From the NCBI RefSeq assembly GCF_001618955.1, contig NZ_LVYV01000034.1, forward strand, positions 62,001-126,000: DNA of 64,000 bases, given 5' to 3'. The translations under genes and the position numbers were made by a program. Shown here in pieces: positions 7,461 to 16,090 of this stretch. Source of the DNA: Tardiphaga robiniae (GTDB taxonomy: Bacteria > Pseudomonadota > Alphaproteobacteria > Rhizobiales > Xanthobacteraceae). Below the pieces are notes generated by a model, which saw nothing but the letters and a program-made list of their open reading frames with translations, had not been told where the DNA came from and searched no databases. Numbering within the stretch: position 1 is the stretch's first letter; the number at the start of each line of letters is the position of its first letter.

Positions 7461-9443
7461 TTGTGCCCAAAATTTAATCTTTCGCTTTTGGGACGCTTCG
7501 TGCTCACCGGGCCGAACGGCGCCGTCGGCTTGCCAAACAAGAAGCTCTCGGGATTGCTTGCTTATCTGGCTTGCACGGCACCGGAGCCTCAGCCGCGCGA
7601 AAAACTGTCGACTCTGTTCTGGGGGTCTTATTTCGACGCGCAAGCCAAGCAGAACCTCCGTCAGTCATTGTTCAAGCTACGTCAAATTCTGGGGCGGGAT
7701 GCTCTCAAGAGTGATGGTGAGTTCGTATCGCTGAATACCACGGTGATCCTGTGCGATGTCAGCCGGTTCGAGGCCCTGGTGCGGGAGGGCGGCCGTGATG
7801 CGCTGGGTGAGGCAGCAGATCTCTATCGGGGGCGCTTCGTCGATGACATCGGTGTTACCGAAGAAGGCTGGAGCGATTGGCTGGCTGGTGAACGCCAGCG
7901 ATTTCAGGAGCTGGCTCTGAATGCGATAGTCGGGCTCGGCGAAAAAGAGCTGGCCGCCGGTCGCGCCGATCACGCATTGAAGGCCGGGCAACGTGCCAGC
8001 GCACTTAACAACATGCGTGAGGATGCGCATCGGCTGATCATGCAGGCTCTGTCTGCAACTGGGCGTAAAGCTGAAGCGCTCAAATACTATCAAGACGTCG
8101 TTACGCTTCTGAAGCGAGAGCTCAACACGGAGCCGGACGAGGCAACCAGAGCGCTCGTTGCTGAACTACGCAGAACCCAGACACTGATCGAATCGGCGGC
8201 TGTCAGCGAGGTCGAGATATCGGCTCCACCCGCGCCCGCTCTGATGATGGTCGTGGATCAACCATCCATCGTGGTTCTGCCGTTTCGGAACATGAGCGAC
8301 GACCCGGAGCAGGAATACTTCGCTGACGGTGTCACCGAGGACATCATCACCGCTTTGTCGCGCTTTCGCGAATTCGTGGTCATCGCACGCGGATCGAGCT
8401 TCGCCTTCAAGGATAGAAGGCTGACCAGCCGGCAAATCGCGCAACAACTGGGTGTTCAATACGTCCTGAGCGGCAACATCCGCAAAGCGGGCAACCGCAT
8501 TCGTGTATCGGCCGAACTAACCCATGCCCGCGATGAGGTTCAGGTCTGGTCGGATCGCTACGATCGCGCCATCGTCGATGTTTTCGATCTGCAGGATGAC
8601 ATCAGCGCGAGCGTCGCTGCAGTGATTGATCCGGCCGTGCGGAGCGCCGAGGTCGAACGCGCACGGCGTAAGCCGCTCTCTGATCTTTCAGCTTACGACA
8701 TCTACCTGCGAGCGCTTCCCCATCTATGGAACGGAACCCGTGACGGGATCACGAGAGCGATCGTATTGTTGCGACAGTCTCTCATCCTCGATCAGCTGCG
8801 CCCAGCCACGCTGGCGTCCCTTGCCTGGGCACTTGTCATGGCGTCGCCTCTGGGGGCGGTGGCTTTGCCGGAAACGTTGGTCGAAGCTCTCGCCTTGGCG
8901 CGCCGCGCGGTCGAGGAAGATGGCACAGATGCTTTTGCCCATGCGGTCTATGGCTTCACATTGTTTGGTCCGGTCGGCAACAACGATCAGGGGCGCATCC
9001 ACTGCAAGGAAGCTGTGCGCCTCAATCCAAGCTCCGCCTTCGCCTGGGGCATCCTTGGAATGATCGACAGCATGGGTGGGGACTATGAGCATGCTGTTAC
9101 ATGCCTTCACCGGTCGATCGCCCTCAGTCCCTACGACAATATGCTCCATTTTTGGATGACGGGCCTGGCTGCGTCATGCTTTGCACTCGGGCGCCCTGAG
9201 GATGGTGTCTTGTGGGCGCGCAACTCGATCCAGCAGAATCCGGCCAACGGTACGGGCCATCGCATGCTGGTAGCCAATCTCGTAGCCGCCAGACGATTGG
9301 AAGAGGCCCGTGGTGTGACGCGCCAGCGCGATGCTGTGCAAAAGACAACTATCGCAGAGCTTCGTGCTATGCGCTTTTTCAAGCAGGACGATGCTCTTGA
9401 ACGTTACCTATCGGCTCAGCGCGAAGCCGGCGTTACGGATTGA
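7461..9443 (+). CDS. SARP-type winged-helix/BTAD regulator fused to TolB-like and TPR domains
   Basis: About 660 residues in three parts. Residues 1-95 form a SARP-like winged helix, and 95-245 a BTAD helical domain (AADLYRGRFVDDI, AHRLIMQALSATGRKAEALKYY). From about 265, IVVLPFRNMSDDPEQEYFADGVTEDI begins the TolB-N-like module found in adenylate-cyclase-associated and CadC-like regulators, followed by TPR-like helices to the end. No cyclase domain is present. The start is a TTG; that at 7461 has GGAAG at good spacing, while 7455 is also possible. These one-component regulators are abundant in rhizobia; the target is unknown. The divergent small-protein group is a candidate target by position. 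Confidence 0.85.
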   Translation: MCPKFNLSLLGRFVLTGPNGAVGLPNKKLSGLLAYLACTAPEPQPREKLSTLFWGSYFDAQAKQNLRQSLFKLRQILGRDALKSDGEFVSLNTTVILCDVSRFEALVREGGRDALGEAADLYRGRFVDDIGVTEEGWSDWLAGERQRFQELALNAIVGLGEKELAAGRADHALKAGQRASALNNMREDAHRLIMQALSATGRKAEALKYYQDVVTLLKRELNTEPDEATRALVAELRRTQTLIESAAVSEVEISAPPAPALMMVVDQPSIVVLPFRNMSDDPEQEYFADGVTEDIITALSRFREFVVIARGSSFAFKDRRLTSRQIAQQLGVQYVLSGNIRKAGNRIRVSAELTHARDEVQVWSDRYDRAIVDVFDLQDDISASVAAVIDPAVRSAEVERARRKPLSDLSAYDIYLRALPHLWNGTRDGITRAIVLLRQSLILDQLRPATLASLAWALVMASPLGAVALPETLVEALALARRAVEEDGTDAFAHAVYGFTLFGPVGNNDQGRIHCKEAVRLNPSSAFAWGILGMIDSMGGDYEHAVTCLHRSIALSPYDNMLHFWMTGLAASCFALGRPEDGVLWARNSIQQNPANGTGHRMLVANLVAARRLEEARGVTRQRDAVQKTTIAELRAMRFFKQDDALERYLSAQREAGVTD

Positions 9444-9446
9444 GCT

Positions 9447-9929
9447 TCACGCGCCGATTGCAGATATCAACGTACGGACGGTCATGAAGATCAGGATGAG
9501 CGAGCCCACAGTCCAGAAGGTCGCGCGTATCTCATGAATCTGTCCGGTGAGATAGGCGATGAAGTGAAGCAGACGCGAGGCGACGTAACCGTATAGCAGC
9601 CATTGGGCGAGCAGCAGGGATGGTTGCGTGAGAATGTAGAGCAAACCCGCGACCAGGAAGTAGGGCAGGCTCTCGAGGTCGTTCATTTGGATCCGGCGAA
9701 TCCGCTCGACGCGCTCGTTGGGCAAGAGTTGCGCCGGGTCGGGTGCGGGGTTCATGGGCGTCTTCTTGATATCCTCGGGCGACCGGTAGCCGCCTTTGAC
9801 GCCGACCATACGGACTACGGTCAGCCACGACATCGCCACAGCCTTGAGGATCGTCAGGCTCGCAGCGATGACATAGGTAGCGAATAGCGGATTGTTCAGA
9901 GTGAGCTTGTCCAATGCGCCGTCCCCCAT
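9447..9929 (-). CDS. MAPEG family membrane protein
   Basis: A 160-residue protein with four predicted helices (about 15-40, 85-105, 108-128, 138-157) and the family's loop signature, here ERVERIRRIQMNDLESLP, matching the ERxxRxxxNDLE glutathione-binding segment of microsomal prostaglandin E synthase-1-like MAPEG proteins. Such proteins conjugate or reduce lipophilic electrophiles with glutathione in the inner membrane. Its end is 3 bp from the convergent regulator's stop. Enzymatic activity is inferred from family only. Confidence 0.88.
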   Translation of the reverse strand: MGDGALDKLTLNNPLFATYVIAASLTILKAVAMSWLTVVRMVGVKGGYRSPEDIKKTPMNPAPDPAQLLPNERVERIRRIQMNDLESLPYFLVAGLLYILTQPSLLLAQWLLYGYVASRLLHFIAYLTGQIHEIRATFWTVGSLILIFMTVRTLISAIGA

Positions 9930-10044
9930 AGGTCATGAATCGTATCTATGATCCAGCGCGTTTCCCAGTGAAATACAATGTCTGTTTGCGCGGAATTTTG
10001 CTTCCCCGTACGCGTGCTGATCGGAGAATGCTGCCCTTGAGTCA

Positions 10045-10380
10045 TCAGTTTTGCGGGAGGAGGCGGCGGCTGAAGGAAGGTAGTTTGAGACAAAGCTTGA
10101 CGATGAGAGGGAGCGCGAGGACCGGGATGACGCACGCAGCGACATAGCCCTCCGCGAGAGATGGCAGACCAAAGCTGGCCGCTGCCCACACGAGAGTGAC
10201 GTTACGGTTTCCGCTCACGAGGCCTATCGTTCCGGCGGTCTGTAACCCCATTCTCGCGAATGTCAAAGTCGCGAGCGCGCGCAGTCCAAAGTTGGAGACG
10301 ATCGCCGCGCCGAGCATGACATCGCTACAGAAGCGTTGTTGAGAAATGCGCGCAGTATGAGCGTTAGATCGTCCGATCAA
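10045..10380 (-). pseudogene. Remnant of a BASS-type (bile acid:Na+ symporter-like) permease, C-terminal part
   Basis: A 111-codon frame whose latter part looks like the last two or three helices of a multi-spanning carrier: GLVSGNRNVTLVWAA (a BASS-like GNRN loop) then GYVAACVIPVLALPLIV. A functional BASS-type permease is about 300 residues, and no compatible N-terminal portion is visible upstream; residues before about 20 look unrelated to a membrane protein. I therefore read it as the decayed 3' end of a transporter gene. It could alternatively be a short membrane protein. Confidence 0.5.
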
Positions 10381-10435
10381 CCGTTGTTGGAAAAGACGTC
10401 CAGGTCCGCCGCAGCAATCGGATTGCGATCTTGGA

Positions 10436-10660
10436 CTATCGGCGCTTCAGTAGCCAAGGTTCCCAGAAAAACCGCGACGCTTCGGCATGCGCTTCGTACA
10501 GGCCGATGCCGATATCGCGGAGAAAATCGGGCCTGTCTCTGATATCCGCGCGCAACTCTGCCCTGAAGCGGGCTCGCTGCCGCCACGTGGCAGGCAGGCT
10601 GAAGATCGCACCGAGACGCAGATGATCGTCGCCTGATACAAACTGTGCGTAGGCGCGCAT
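10436..10660 (-). CDS. Small DUF1127-like protein
   Basis: 74 residues starting MRAYAQFVSGDDHLRLG, with a well-placed CGGAG upstream of the ATG. The C-terminal part, FRAELRADIRDRPDFLRDIGIGLYEA, resembles the Arg-rich DUF1127 pattern (RRxLxxLxDxxLRDIGLxxxE), which in alphaproteobacteria is linked to small-RNA, phosphate and stress regulation. The match is partial and the role unknown. Confidence 0.6.
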   Translation of the reverse strand: MRAYAQFVSGDDHLRLGAIFSLPATWRQRARFRAELRADIRDRPDFLRDIGIGLYEAHAEASRFFWEPWLLKRR

Positions 10661-11128
10661 GGTGGTGCTCCGATTTTTGCGACCGGGATGTCCCGACACA
10701 TCACTGTGTGACAGCCATTGAAGCCTGTCGACGTCGTCGCCGACGTCAGTCAGGCGTCAGAGCAGCGTTATTTCCGCTCACGGCGCCGCGAAAAGGCGGC
10801 CAAGCGTTTCGAACGCGTTCAGGAAGGGCTTCATCTTGCAAATTCCGCGCGCATGAGCGCCGGATTCGGATCCACGCGCTGCAGCCGCTCTGCGATGTCG
10901 CGACCCATCTTGAGGCTTGATGCCGAAGCCGAGAGGCGCACGTCCGCGAAGCGCTCACGCTCGCCAGTAGGTACACATCAGTTACGGTCGTTCCTTTGGC
11001 GGCTCCCTGGCGTACCCAGCGGTACCTCTCATGCGACACTCTGTCGTCGATCTGTCATCCCCGCTTGATATCAGCCGAACAGCAAATGGGTTGTCCGATT
11101 CTTCGGGACACGCTGGACGGAACCTTCG
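10661..11128. other. Intergenic region without a supported gene
   Basis: 468 bp between two divergent genes. On the minus strand a short frame at 10831-10908 reads MGRDIAERLQRVDPNP, with protein-like composition, and may extend to a GTG at 10941, but it has no clear ribosome site and may be a gene remnant. The longer frames here have shadow-like, Arg/Ser-rich composition. Promoters for both flanking genes must lie here; I could not single out boxes. Confidence 0.4.
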
Positions 11129-11788
11129 ATGACGACGCTGGATCTCGAAAAATCCATTGTTGAAACGGCCTATGCGCGCTGGGCTCCGATCTATGATGCG
11201 GTGTGCGGTCCGGTGATGCTGAAGGGCCGTCGCGCCGCTGCCGAGGCCGCACGTGCTGTGGGCGGCAAGGTGCTCGAAGTCGGCGTCGGCACCGGCCTGT
11301 CATTCGATGACTATGATGCGACAACCGAGATCACCGGTATCGATCTGAGCGCGCCCATGCTGGCCAAGGCGCGCGCCAAGATGACAACCGGCCGCTATCC
11401 ATGGGTCAAGGACGTCCAGGAGATGGATGCCCATGCGATGAGCTTTGCAGACGCGACCTTCGACTGTGTCGTCGCACAGTTCGTGATTACGCTGGTCGAG
11501 AATCCCGAGCAGGTATTGTCCGAGTGCCACCGCGTGGTGAAGCCGGGCGGACGCATCATTCTCGTCAATCATCTGTATTCGGAGACCGGTCTGGCCGCTG
11601 CCGTTGAACGCTGGGCCGCCGTGAAGACCCGTTCCCTCGGGCTGCGCCCGGAATTCCCGTTCGCGCGGCTGCAGGCGTGGTCGCAATCGAACGCGGAATC
11701 GATCCTCGTCGAACGCCGCAAGGTGGCGCCGTTCGGCATCTACACATTGGTTACTTTTGAGCGAACCGCGGCGGCGCTGGCGGCGTAA
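11129..11788 (+). CDS. pmtA: Class I SAM methyltransferase, PmtA-like phospholipid N-methyltransferase
   Basis: 219 residues with the SAM motif I VLEVGVGTGLSF at about residue 50, motif II GIDLSAPMLAKAR, and post-motif CHRVVKPGGRIILVNHLY. The pattern fits the Rhodobacter/Bradyrhizobium type of phosphatidylethanolamine N-methyltransferase, which makes phosphatidylcholine in the inner membrane. The next two genes are envelope-related, which agrees. Distinguishing it from other small UbiE-like methyltransferases needs a homology search. Confidence 0.75.
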   Translation: MTTLDLEKSIVETAYARWAPIYDAVCGPVMLKGRRAAAEAARAVGGKVLEVGVGTGLSFDDYDATTEITGIDLSAPMLAKARAKMTTGRYPWVKDVQEMDAHAMSFADATFDCVVAQFVITLVENPEQVLSECHRVVKPGGRIILVNHLYSETGLAAAVERWAAVKTRSLGLRPEFPFARLQAWSQSNAESILVERRKVAPFGIYTLVTFERTAAALAA

Positions 11789-11844
11789 ATCGTCATCGCC
11801 GTGTCATGCAAATCAGTTAGCTGCTCGACATGGAAAGAGACGTG

Positions 11845-12642
11845 ATGAGTGAAGGCAACGAAAAGCGCTTTCGCACCTTGTTTATCTCCGACGTCCACCT
11901 TGGCGCCCGCGGATCGCAGGCTGACCGACTGCTGGACTTCCTCCGCACCCATGATGCCGATACCATCTATCTCGTTGGCGACATCGTCGATGGCTGGGCA
12001 CTGAAATCCGGCTGGCACTGGCCGCAATCCCATAACGACTTCGTGCAGAAAATGCTCCGCAAGGCGCGTAAGGGCGCGAAGATCGTCTATGTGCCCGGCA
12101 ATCACGACGAGTTTCTTCGGAACTATTACGGCACGCATTTCGGCGGTATCGAAGTCGTCGAGACCGCTCTCCATGAAGGCGTCGACGGCAAGAAGTATCT
12201 CGTCATCCACGGCGATATCTTCGATCTCGTGGTGCAGAATGCACGCTGGCTCGCCCATCTCGGCGACAAGGCCTATGATTTCGCGATCCAGATGAATCGC
12301 ATGGTCAACGCGTTGCGTAAATTGTTCGGCTTCCCCTACTGGTCTCTCTCGCAATGGGCCAAGCTGAAGGTGAAGAATGCCGTCAACTATATAGGCGCGT
12401 TCGAAGAGACGCTGGCCGGTGAGGCACGGCGTCACGGCGCCGATGGCGTGATCTGCGGCCATATCCACTACGCAACGATCCGCGACGAGCACGGCATCCG
12501 CTACATGAATTGCGGCGATTGGGTCGAAAGCTGTACGGCGCTGGTCGAACACGAGGATGGCCGCTTCGAGATCATTACCTGGACCGATCCGGTCCGCCGC
12601 GGCATGCCGGTGCCGGCGCTTGCACCGGCCAAGGCGGCGTGA
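11845..12642 (+). CDS. Calcineurin-like metallophosphoesterase (UDP-2,3-diacylglucosamine diphosphatase-like)
   Basis: 265 residues containing all five metallophosphoesterase blocks: SDVHLG, GDIVDGW, PGNHDEF, VIHGD and CGHIHY. The family is often called LpxH-like, but many alphaproteobacteria use LpxI for lipid A, so the true substrate may be another UDP-linked or phospholipid intermediate. The start at MSEGNEKRF has GGAAAGAG just upstream; an ATG five codons earlier is possible. The gene ends 14 bp before the glycosyltransferase, forming a two-gene unit. Confidence 0.85.
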   Translation: MSEGNEKRFRTLFISDVHLGARGSQADRLLDFLRTHDADTIYLVGDIVDGWALKSGWHWPQSHNDFVQKMLRKARKGAKIVYVPGNHDEFLRNYYGTHFGGIEVVETALHEGVDGKKYLVIHGDIFDLVVQNARWLAHLGDKAYDFAIQMNRMVNALRKLFGFPYWSLSQWAKLKVKNAVNYIGAFEETLAGEARRHGADGVICGHIHYATIRDEHGIRYMNCGDWVESCTALVEHEDGRFEIITWTDPVRRGMPVPALAPAKAA

Positions 12643-12656
12643 AGGATGGCGGATTG

Positions 12657-13706
12657 ATGCGCATTCTCGTCGCTACCGATGCCTGGCATCCCCAAGTCAA
12701 CGGTGTCGTGCGGACGCTGACGATGATGGCGGAGGCGGCGAAGGGCTTTGGTGTCGACGTGAGTTTTCTCACGCCGGAATCGTTTCGCACGGTCGGGCTG
12801 CCCAGCTACGCTGATTTACGCGTCGCGATCCCGAGCCGCCGCAAGATCGCGCGACTGATTGACGAGGCCAGACCAGACAACATCCACATCGCGACGGAAG
12901 GCCCGATCGGATTTTCTGCGCGCGCTTATTGCCGCCGTCGCAACATTCCCTTCACCACCAGTTTTCACACGCGCTTTCCCGAATATATCTCGGCGCGTTT
13001 TCCGATTCCGGAATCCTGGGTCTGGGCCGGCCTGCGCCGCTTCCATGGCGCCAGCTCTGCCGTGATGGCGGCTACGCCGGCGCTGGCGAGCGAGCTACGT
13101 GACCGCGGCTTCCGTAATGTCGTGCTGTGGCCGCGCGGCGTCGATGCCAATCTGTTTCATCCGCGGCAGGTCGATCTCGGCAAGCCGAAGCCGATTTTTC
13201 TTTCGGTCGGCCGCGTCGCCGTCGAGAAAAATCTCGAAGCCTTCCTCGATCTCGATCTGCCGGGTACGAAGGTCGTGGTCGGTGATGGTCCGGCCCGTGC
13301 TGCGCTCGAAGCGAAATATCCCGAGGCGCTGTTCACCGGCGCGTTGCAGGGCGAGGCTCTGGCCGTTGCCTATGCTTCAGCCGATGTCTTCGTGTTTCCG
13401 AGCAAGACCGACACCTATGGTCTCGTTCTGCTCGAGGCGCTGGCGAGCGGCGTGCCGGTGGCAGCCTTCCCGGTGACGGGTCCGAAGGACGTGATCGGCG
13501 CGTCGCCGGTCGGTGTCTTGTCGGATGACTTGCGGCAGGCCTGTCTCAAGTCGCTCGAAATTTCACCGCAGGATTGTCTCAGCTTTGCCGCAGGCCACAC
13601 TTGGGAGGCCTCGGCACGTGCTTTCGTCAGCAATATCAGCCATGTGCGGGCCGAAATCGCCGCCCGTGCACCGTCCGCAGCAAAGCATCCGCGTTTCGCT
13701 GCCTGA
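12657..13706 (+). CDS. GT4 family glycosyltransferase (MgtA/PimB-like)
   Basis: 349 residues beginning MRILVATDAWHPQVNGVVRT, the N-terminal signature of GT4 enzymes that mannosylate or glucosylate lipid acceptors. The C-terminal half has SVGRVAVEKNLEAFLDLDLP, VGDGPARAALE and FPSKTDTYGLVLLEALASG, the EX7E-type nucleotide-sugar site. Coupled to the metallophosphoesterase upstream. A glycolipid or envelope role is likely; the sugar and acceptor cannot be told. Confidence 0.88.
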   Translation: MRILVATDAWHPQVNGVVRTLTMMAEAAKGFGVDVSFLTPESFRTVGLPSYADLRVAIPSRRKIARLIDEARPDNIHIATEGPIGFSARAYCRRRNIPFTTSFHTRFPEYISARFPIPESWVWAGLRRFHGASSAVMAATPALASELRDRGFRNVVLWPRGVDANLFHPRQVDLGKPKPIFLSVGRVAVEKNLEAFLDLDLPGTKVVVGDGPARAALEAKYPEALFTGALQGEALAVAYASADVFVFPSKTDTYGLVLLEALASGVPVAAFPVTGPKDVIGASPVGVLSDDLRQACLKSLEISPQDCLSFAAGHTWEASARAFVSNISHVRAEIAARAPSAAKHPRFAA

Positions 13707-13759
13707 CATGCTCTTTGTATAGCTTGCCCGCCGGTTGTGCCGCGCGATAAAATGCGCTC

Positions 13760-14746
13760 ATGACAAACACCCCATTGCCGATCACATCCGCCGATATCGA
13801 TGCCGCCGCGCGCGTCATCGCCCCTTATGCAGCGCGTACGCCGTTGCTCCGATCGCCTGCGCTCGATGCGCTGACGGGCGCGAAAGTGTTCCTGAAGCCG
13901 GAAGTGCTGCAGCGAACCGGCTCATTCAAGTTTCGCGGCGCCTTCAACAAGATTTCCTCGATCCCCGAGGGTGAGCGCGGCAGGGGCGTCGTCGCATTCT
14001 CCTCCGGCAATCACGCGCAGGGCGTAGCCGCCGCAGCGCAGATCCTCGGTATGAAGGCGACCATCGTGATGCCGTCGGATGCGCCGGCGTCGAAGGTCGA
14101 ACGCACCAGGGGCTATGGCGCCGAAGTCGTGCTCTATGATCGCGACAAGGAAGACCGCGAAGCGATCGCCCGCGATATTGCCGGCAAGAGCGGCGCCACG
14201 GTCGTGCCGCCCTATGACGATCCGTTCGTGATGGCCGGGCAGGGCACTGTCGGCCGCGAGATCGCCGAGGACATGGCCGCCTTGGGCATCGTGCCGGACA
14301 TCATGTCTGCGCAGGCGTCCGGTGGCGGCCTGATCGGTGGCATCGCGACCGCCGTGAAGGCGCGTTTCCCCGAGACGGCAATCATCGTCGCCGAGCCTGC
14401 GGGGTTTGACGATCACGGACTCTCATTACGCGCCGGCAAGCGCGTCGCGCACAGCAATACGGGCCGCACGATCTGCGATGCGCTGATGGCCCTGACGCCC
14501 GGCGAAATCACCTTCGCTGTCAATCAGCGTCTGCTGTCGGGCGCTGTCACCGCCACTGACGACGAAGTCGGCAAGGCGATGGCCTTTGCGTTCCGCGACT
14601 TGAAGCTGGTGGTCGAACCCGGCGGCGCCGTGGCGCTGGCCGCGCTGATGCAGGGGCGTTTCGACGCGCGCGGCAAGACGGTGGTGATCGTTTTGTCCGG
14701 CGGTAATGTCGATGCGGATCTCTACGCCAGGATCATTAACGCCTGA
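13760..14746 (+). CDS. Threonine/serine dehydratase, PLP fold type II, without ACT domain
   Basis: 328 residues. The PLP lysine lies in GSFKFRGAFNK, the Asn-loop is SSGNHAQGVA, the phosphate-binding glycine loop is ASGGGLIGG and the C-terminal PLP-N1 residue region is VIVLSGGNVD. The absence of a regulatory ACT domain and the length match catabolic TdcB/serine racemase-like enzymes rather than biosynthetic IlvA. The reaction is deamination of L-threonine to 2-oxobutyrate and/or L-serine to pyruvate. Stands alone with a short gap after the glycosyltransferase. Confidence 0.9.
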   Translation: MTNTPLPITSADIDAAARVIAPYAARTPLLRSPALDALTGAKVFLKPEVLQRTGSFKFRGAFNKISSIPEGERGRGVVAFSSGNHAQGVAAAAQILGMKATIVMPSDAPASKVERTRGYGAEVVLYDRDKEDREAIARDIAGKSGATVVPPYDDPFVMAGQGTVGREIAEDMAALGIVPDIMSAQASGGGLIGGIATAVKARFPETAIIVAEPAGFDDHGLSLRAGKRVAHSNTGRTICDALMALTPGEITFAVNQRLLSGAVTATDDEVGKAMAFAFRDLKLVVEPGGAVALAALMQGRFDARGKTVVIVLSGGNVDADLYARIINA

Positions 14747-14760
14747 TCGAGACGGACGCG

Positions 14761-16014
14761 TTACGAGAAGAATGCGATCTTCTCGGCCTGCGTCATCTTG
14801 CGGATTGGTGCCAGCGGGTCCGATGCCGGCGCGTTCGGATCCGCGATCACGCCGCCAGCAATCAGCGCTGCGCCCAGCGACGGCGCAGCCGCTTCCACCT
14901 GAGGCACCAGGTCCGGCTGCGGCGGCTCAGGCGCCAGCGCGACCTCGGCGATCTGCGCCAGCGTCATCAGATCGGGATTGAGGGCTTCGGGCTCGGCTGG
15001 CTGAACAGCGACAGCTTCAACCTGCATCACCTCAGGTTCAAGGTATTGAGGCTCGGCAAGTTGAGACTCAATAACGTCCGGTTCGCTCAGATCGAGCGCG
15101 CCCATCTCTGCGGCGACCATATCGAGCACGGCGAGGTCATGCTCGTCTTCGGCAACGTCCGCCGTTTCAGGTTCCTGCACGAGATCGTCGGTGGCGATAG
15201 CCAGGGAGGCCTCAGCCATCGTCGCGGCAAGCTCCACGCTAGCTTCTGCGATGGGCGCGGCCGTTTCAGTGACGGTCTCTACGACGACCGTCTCTACGAG
15301 GGCCGGCTGTACAGCGGCGCGCGGCGGTTCGACGTTTGAGATCGTGACCGTCTCGGCCAGTACTTCGCTCGCCTGTGACTTGAACAACGGCGTCACGGAT
15401 GCTTCGCGCGCTTCTGCGACAACGTGCTCAGCCTTTTCGGCAACCGGAGCTGGCTCGGCTTGCGCAACCGTCGCCGCGCTGCCATCGACCATCTGCTCGA
15501 TGCGCTGCATCAGCAAGTCGTAGCTCGCCAACACGTCCTCGCGGCCATTGCCGTTGAACGCCTGCTGGCCGGCCTCGATGGCCTTTACCTGCGTGTCCAA
15601 GAGATCGCAGATGCGCGTGTCGGCGCCGCATTCGCGCAGCGTCCAGGCGATCTCGCGGATGATGCGGGTGCCGTTGCGGGCACCGGTCAAAACCTCGTCG
15701 GTGTCGACGCGCGGCATCGCCTCTATGGCGCTGGCCTTGGCCTGACGGACGGCAGAACGGATCGCGCCGAGCGCGGCGATCAGGCTGAGCGCCGGCGCCT
15801 GCTTCTGGGCGGCGAGATTGGCTTCAAGGCGCGTGACGGCTTCGAGCACCAGGCTGGTATCGGCGGTGCGGTTGCGCTTGGCGTATTCGGCGAGAAACCA
15901 GCGGCCGCGCGCGGTCTCCATGAAGGCTTCGCGGATCGCGTCATAGTCTGCCTCGCCCGGCAAGGTGGGGCGGGCGGAGATCGGCGACAGGGCAAATGCT
16001 TCTTCGGCCATCAT
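14761..16014 (-). CDS. Orphan protein with acidic Ala/Val/Glu-rich C-terminal half
   Basis: About 417 residues starting MMAEEAFALSPIS. The N-terminal 170 residues are helical and ordered, with the block DYDAIREAFMETARGRWFLA that I associate with conserved orphan proteins of rhizobia and relatives. Residues about 200-390 are low-complexity and strongly acidic, rich in E, A, V, Q and P, probably disordered. The last residues DPLAPIRKMTQAEKIAFFS form a short conserved-looking tail. This organisation suggests a scaffold or adaptor, but no function can be assigned. The double ATG at 16014/16011 leaves the start uncertain by one codon. Confidence 0.75.
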   Translation of the reverse strand: MMAEEAFALSPISARPTLPGEADYDAIREAFMETARGRWFLAEYAKRNRTADTSLVLEAVTRLEANLAAQKQAPALSLIAALGAIRSAVRQAKASAIEAMPRVDTDEVLTGARNGTRIIREIAWTLRECGADTRICDLLDTQVKAIEAGQQAFNGNGREDVLASYDLLMQRIEQMVDGSAATVAQAEPAPVAEKAEHVVAEAREASVTPLFKSQASEVLAETVTISNVEPPRAAVQPALVETVVVETVTETAAPIAEASVELAATMAEASLAIATDDLVQEPETADVAEDEHDLAVLDMVAAEMGALDLSEPDVIESQLAEPQYLEPEVMQVEAVAVQPAEPEALNPDLMTLAQIAEVALAPEPPQPDLVPQVEAAAPSLGAALIAGGVIADPNAPASDPLAPIRKMTQAEKIAFFS

Positions 16015-16090
16015 GATAACTCGTGGCGCGCACAGGGATGCGCGGTATGTAACCATCTCCACGATCCCGTGGCGAATCGCAGTTCACCTC

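Noticed and set aside
10718-11068. 116-codon plus-strand frame in the 10.7-11.1 kb gap
   Set aside because: Arg/Ser-rich, no domain, no ribosome site.
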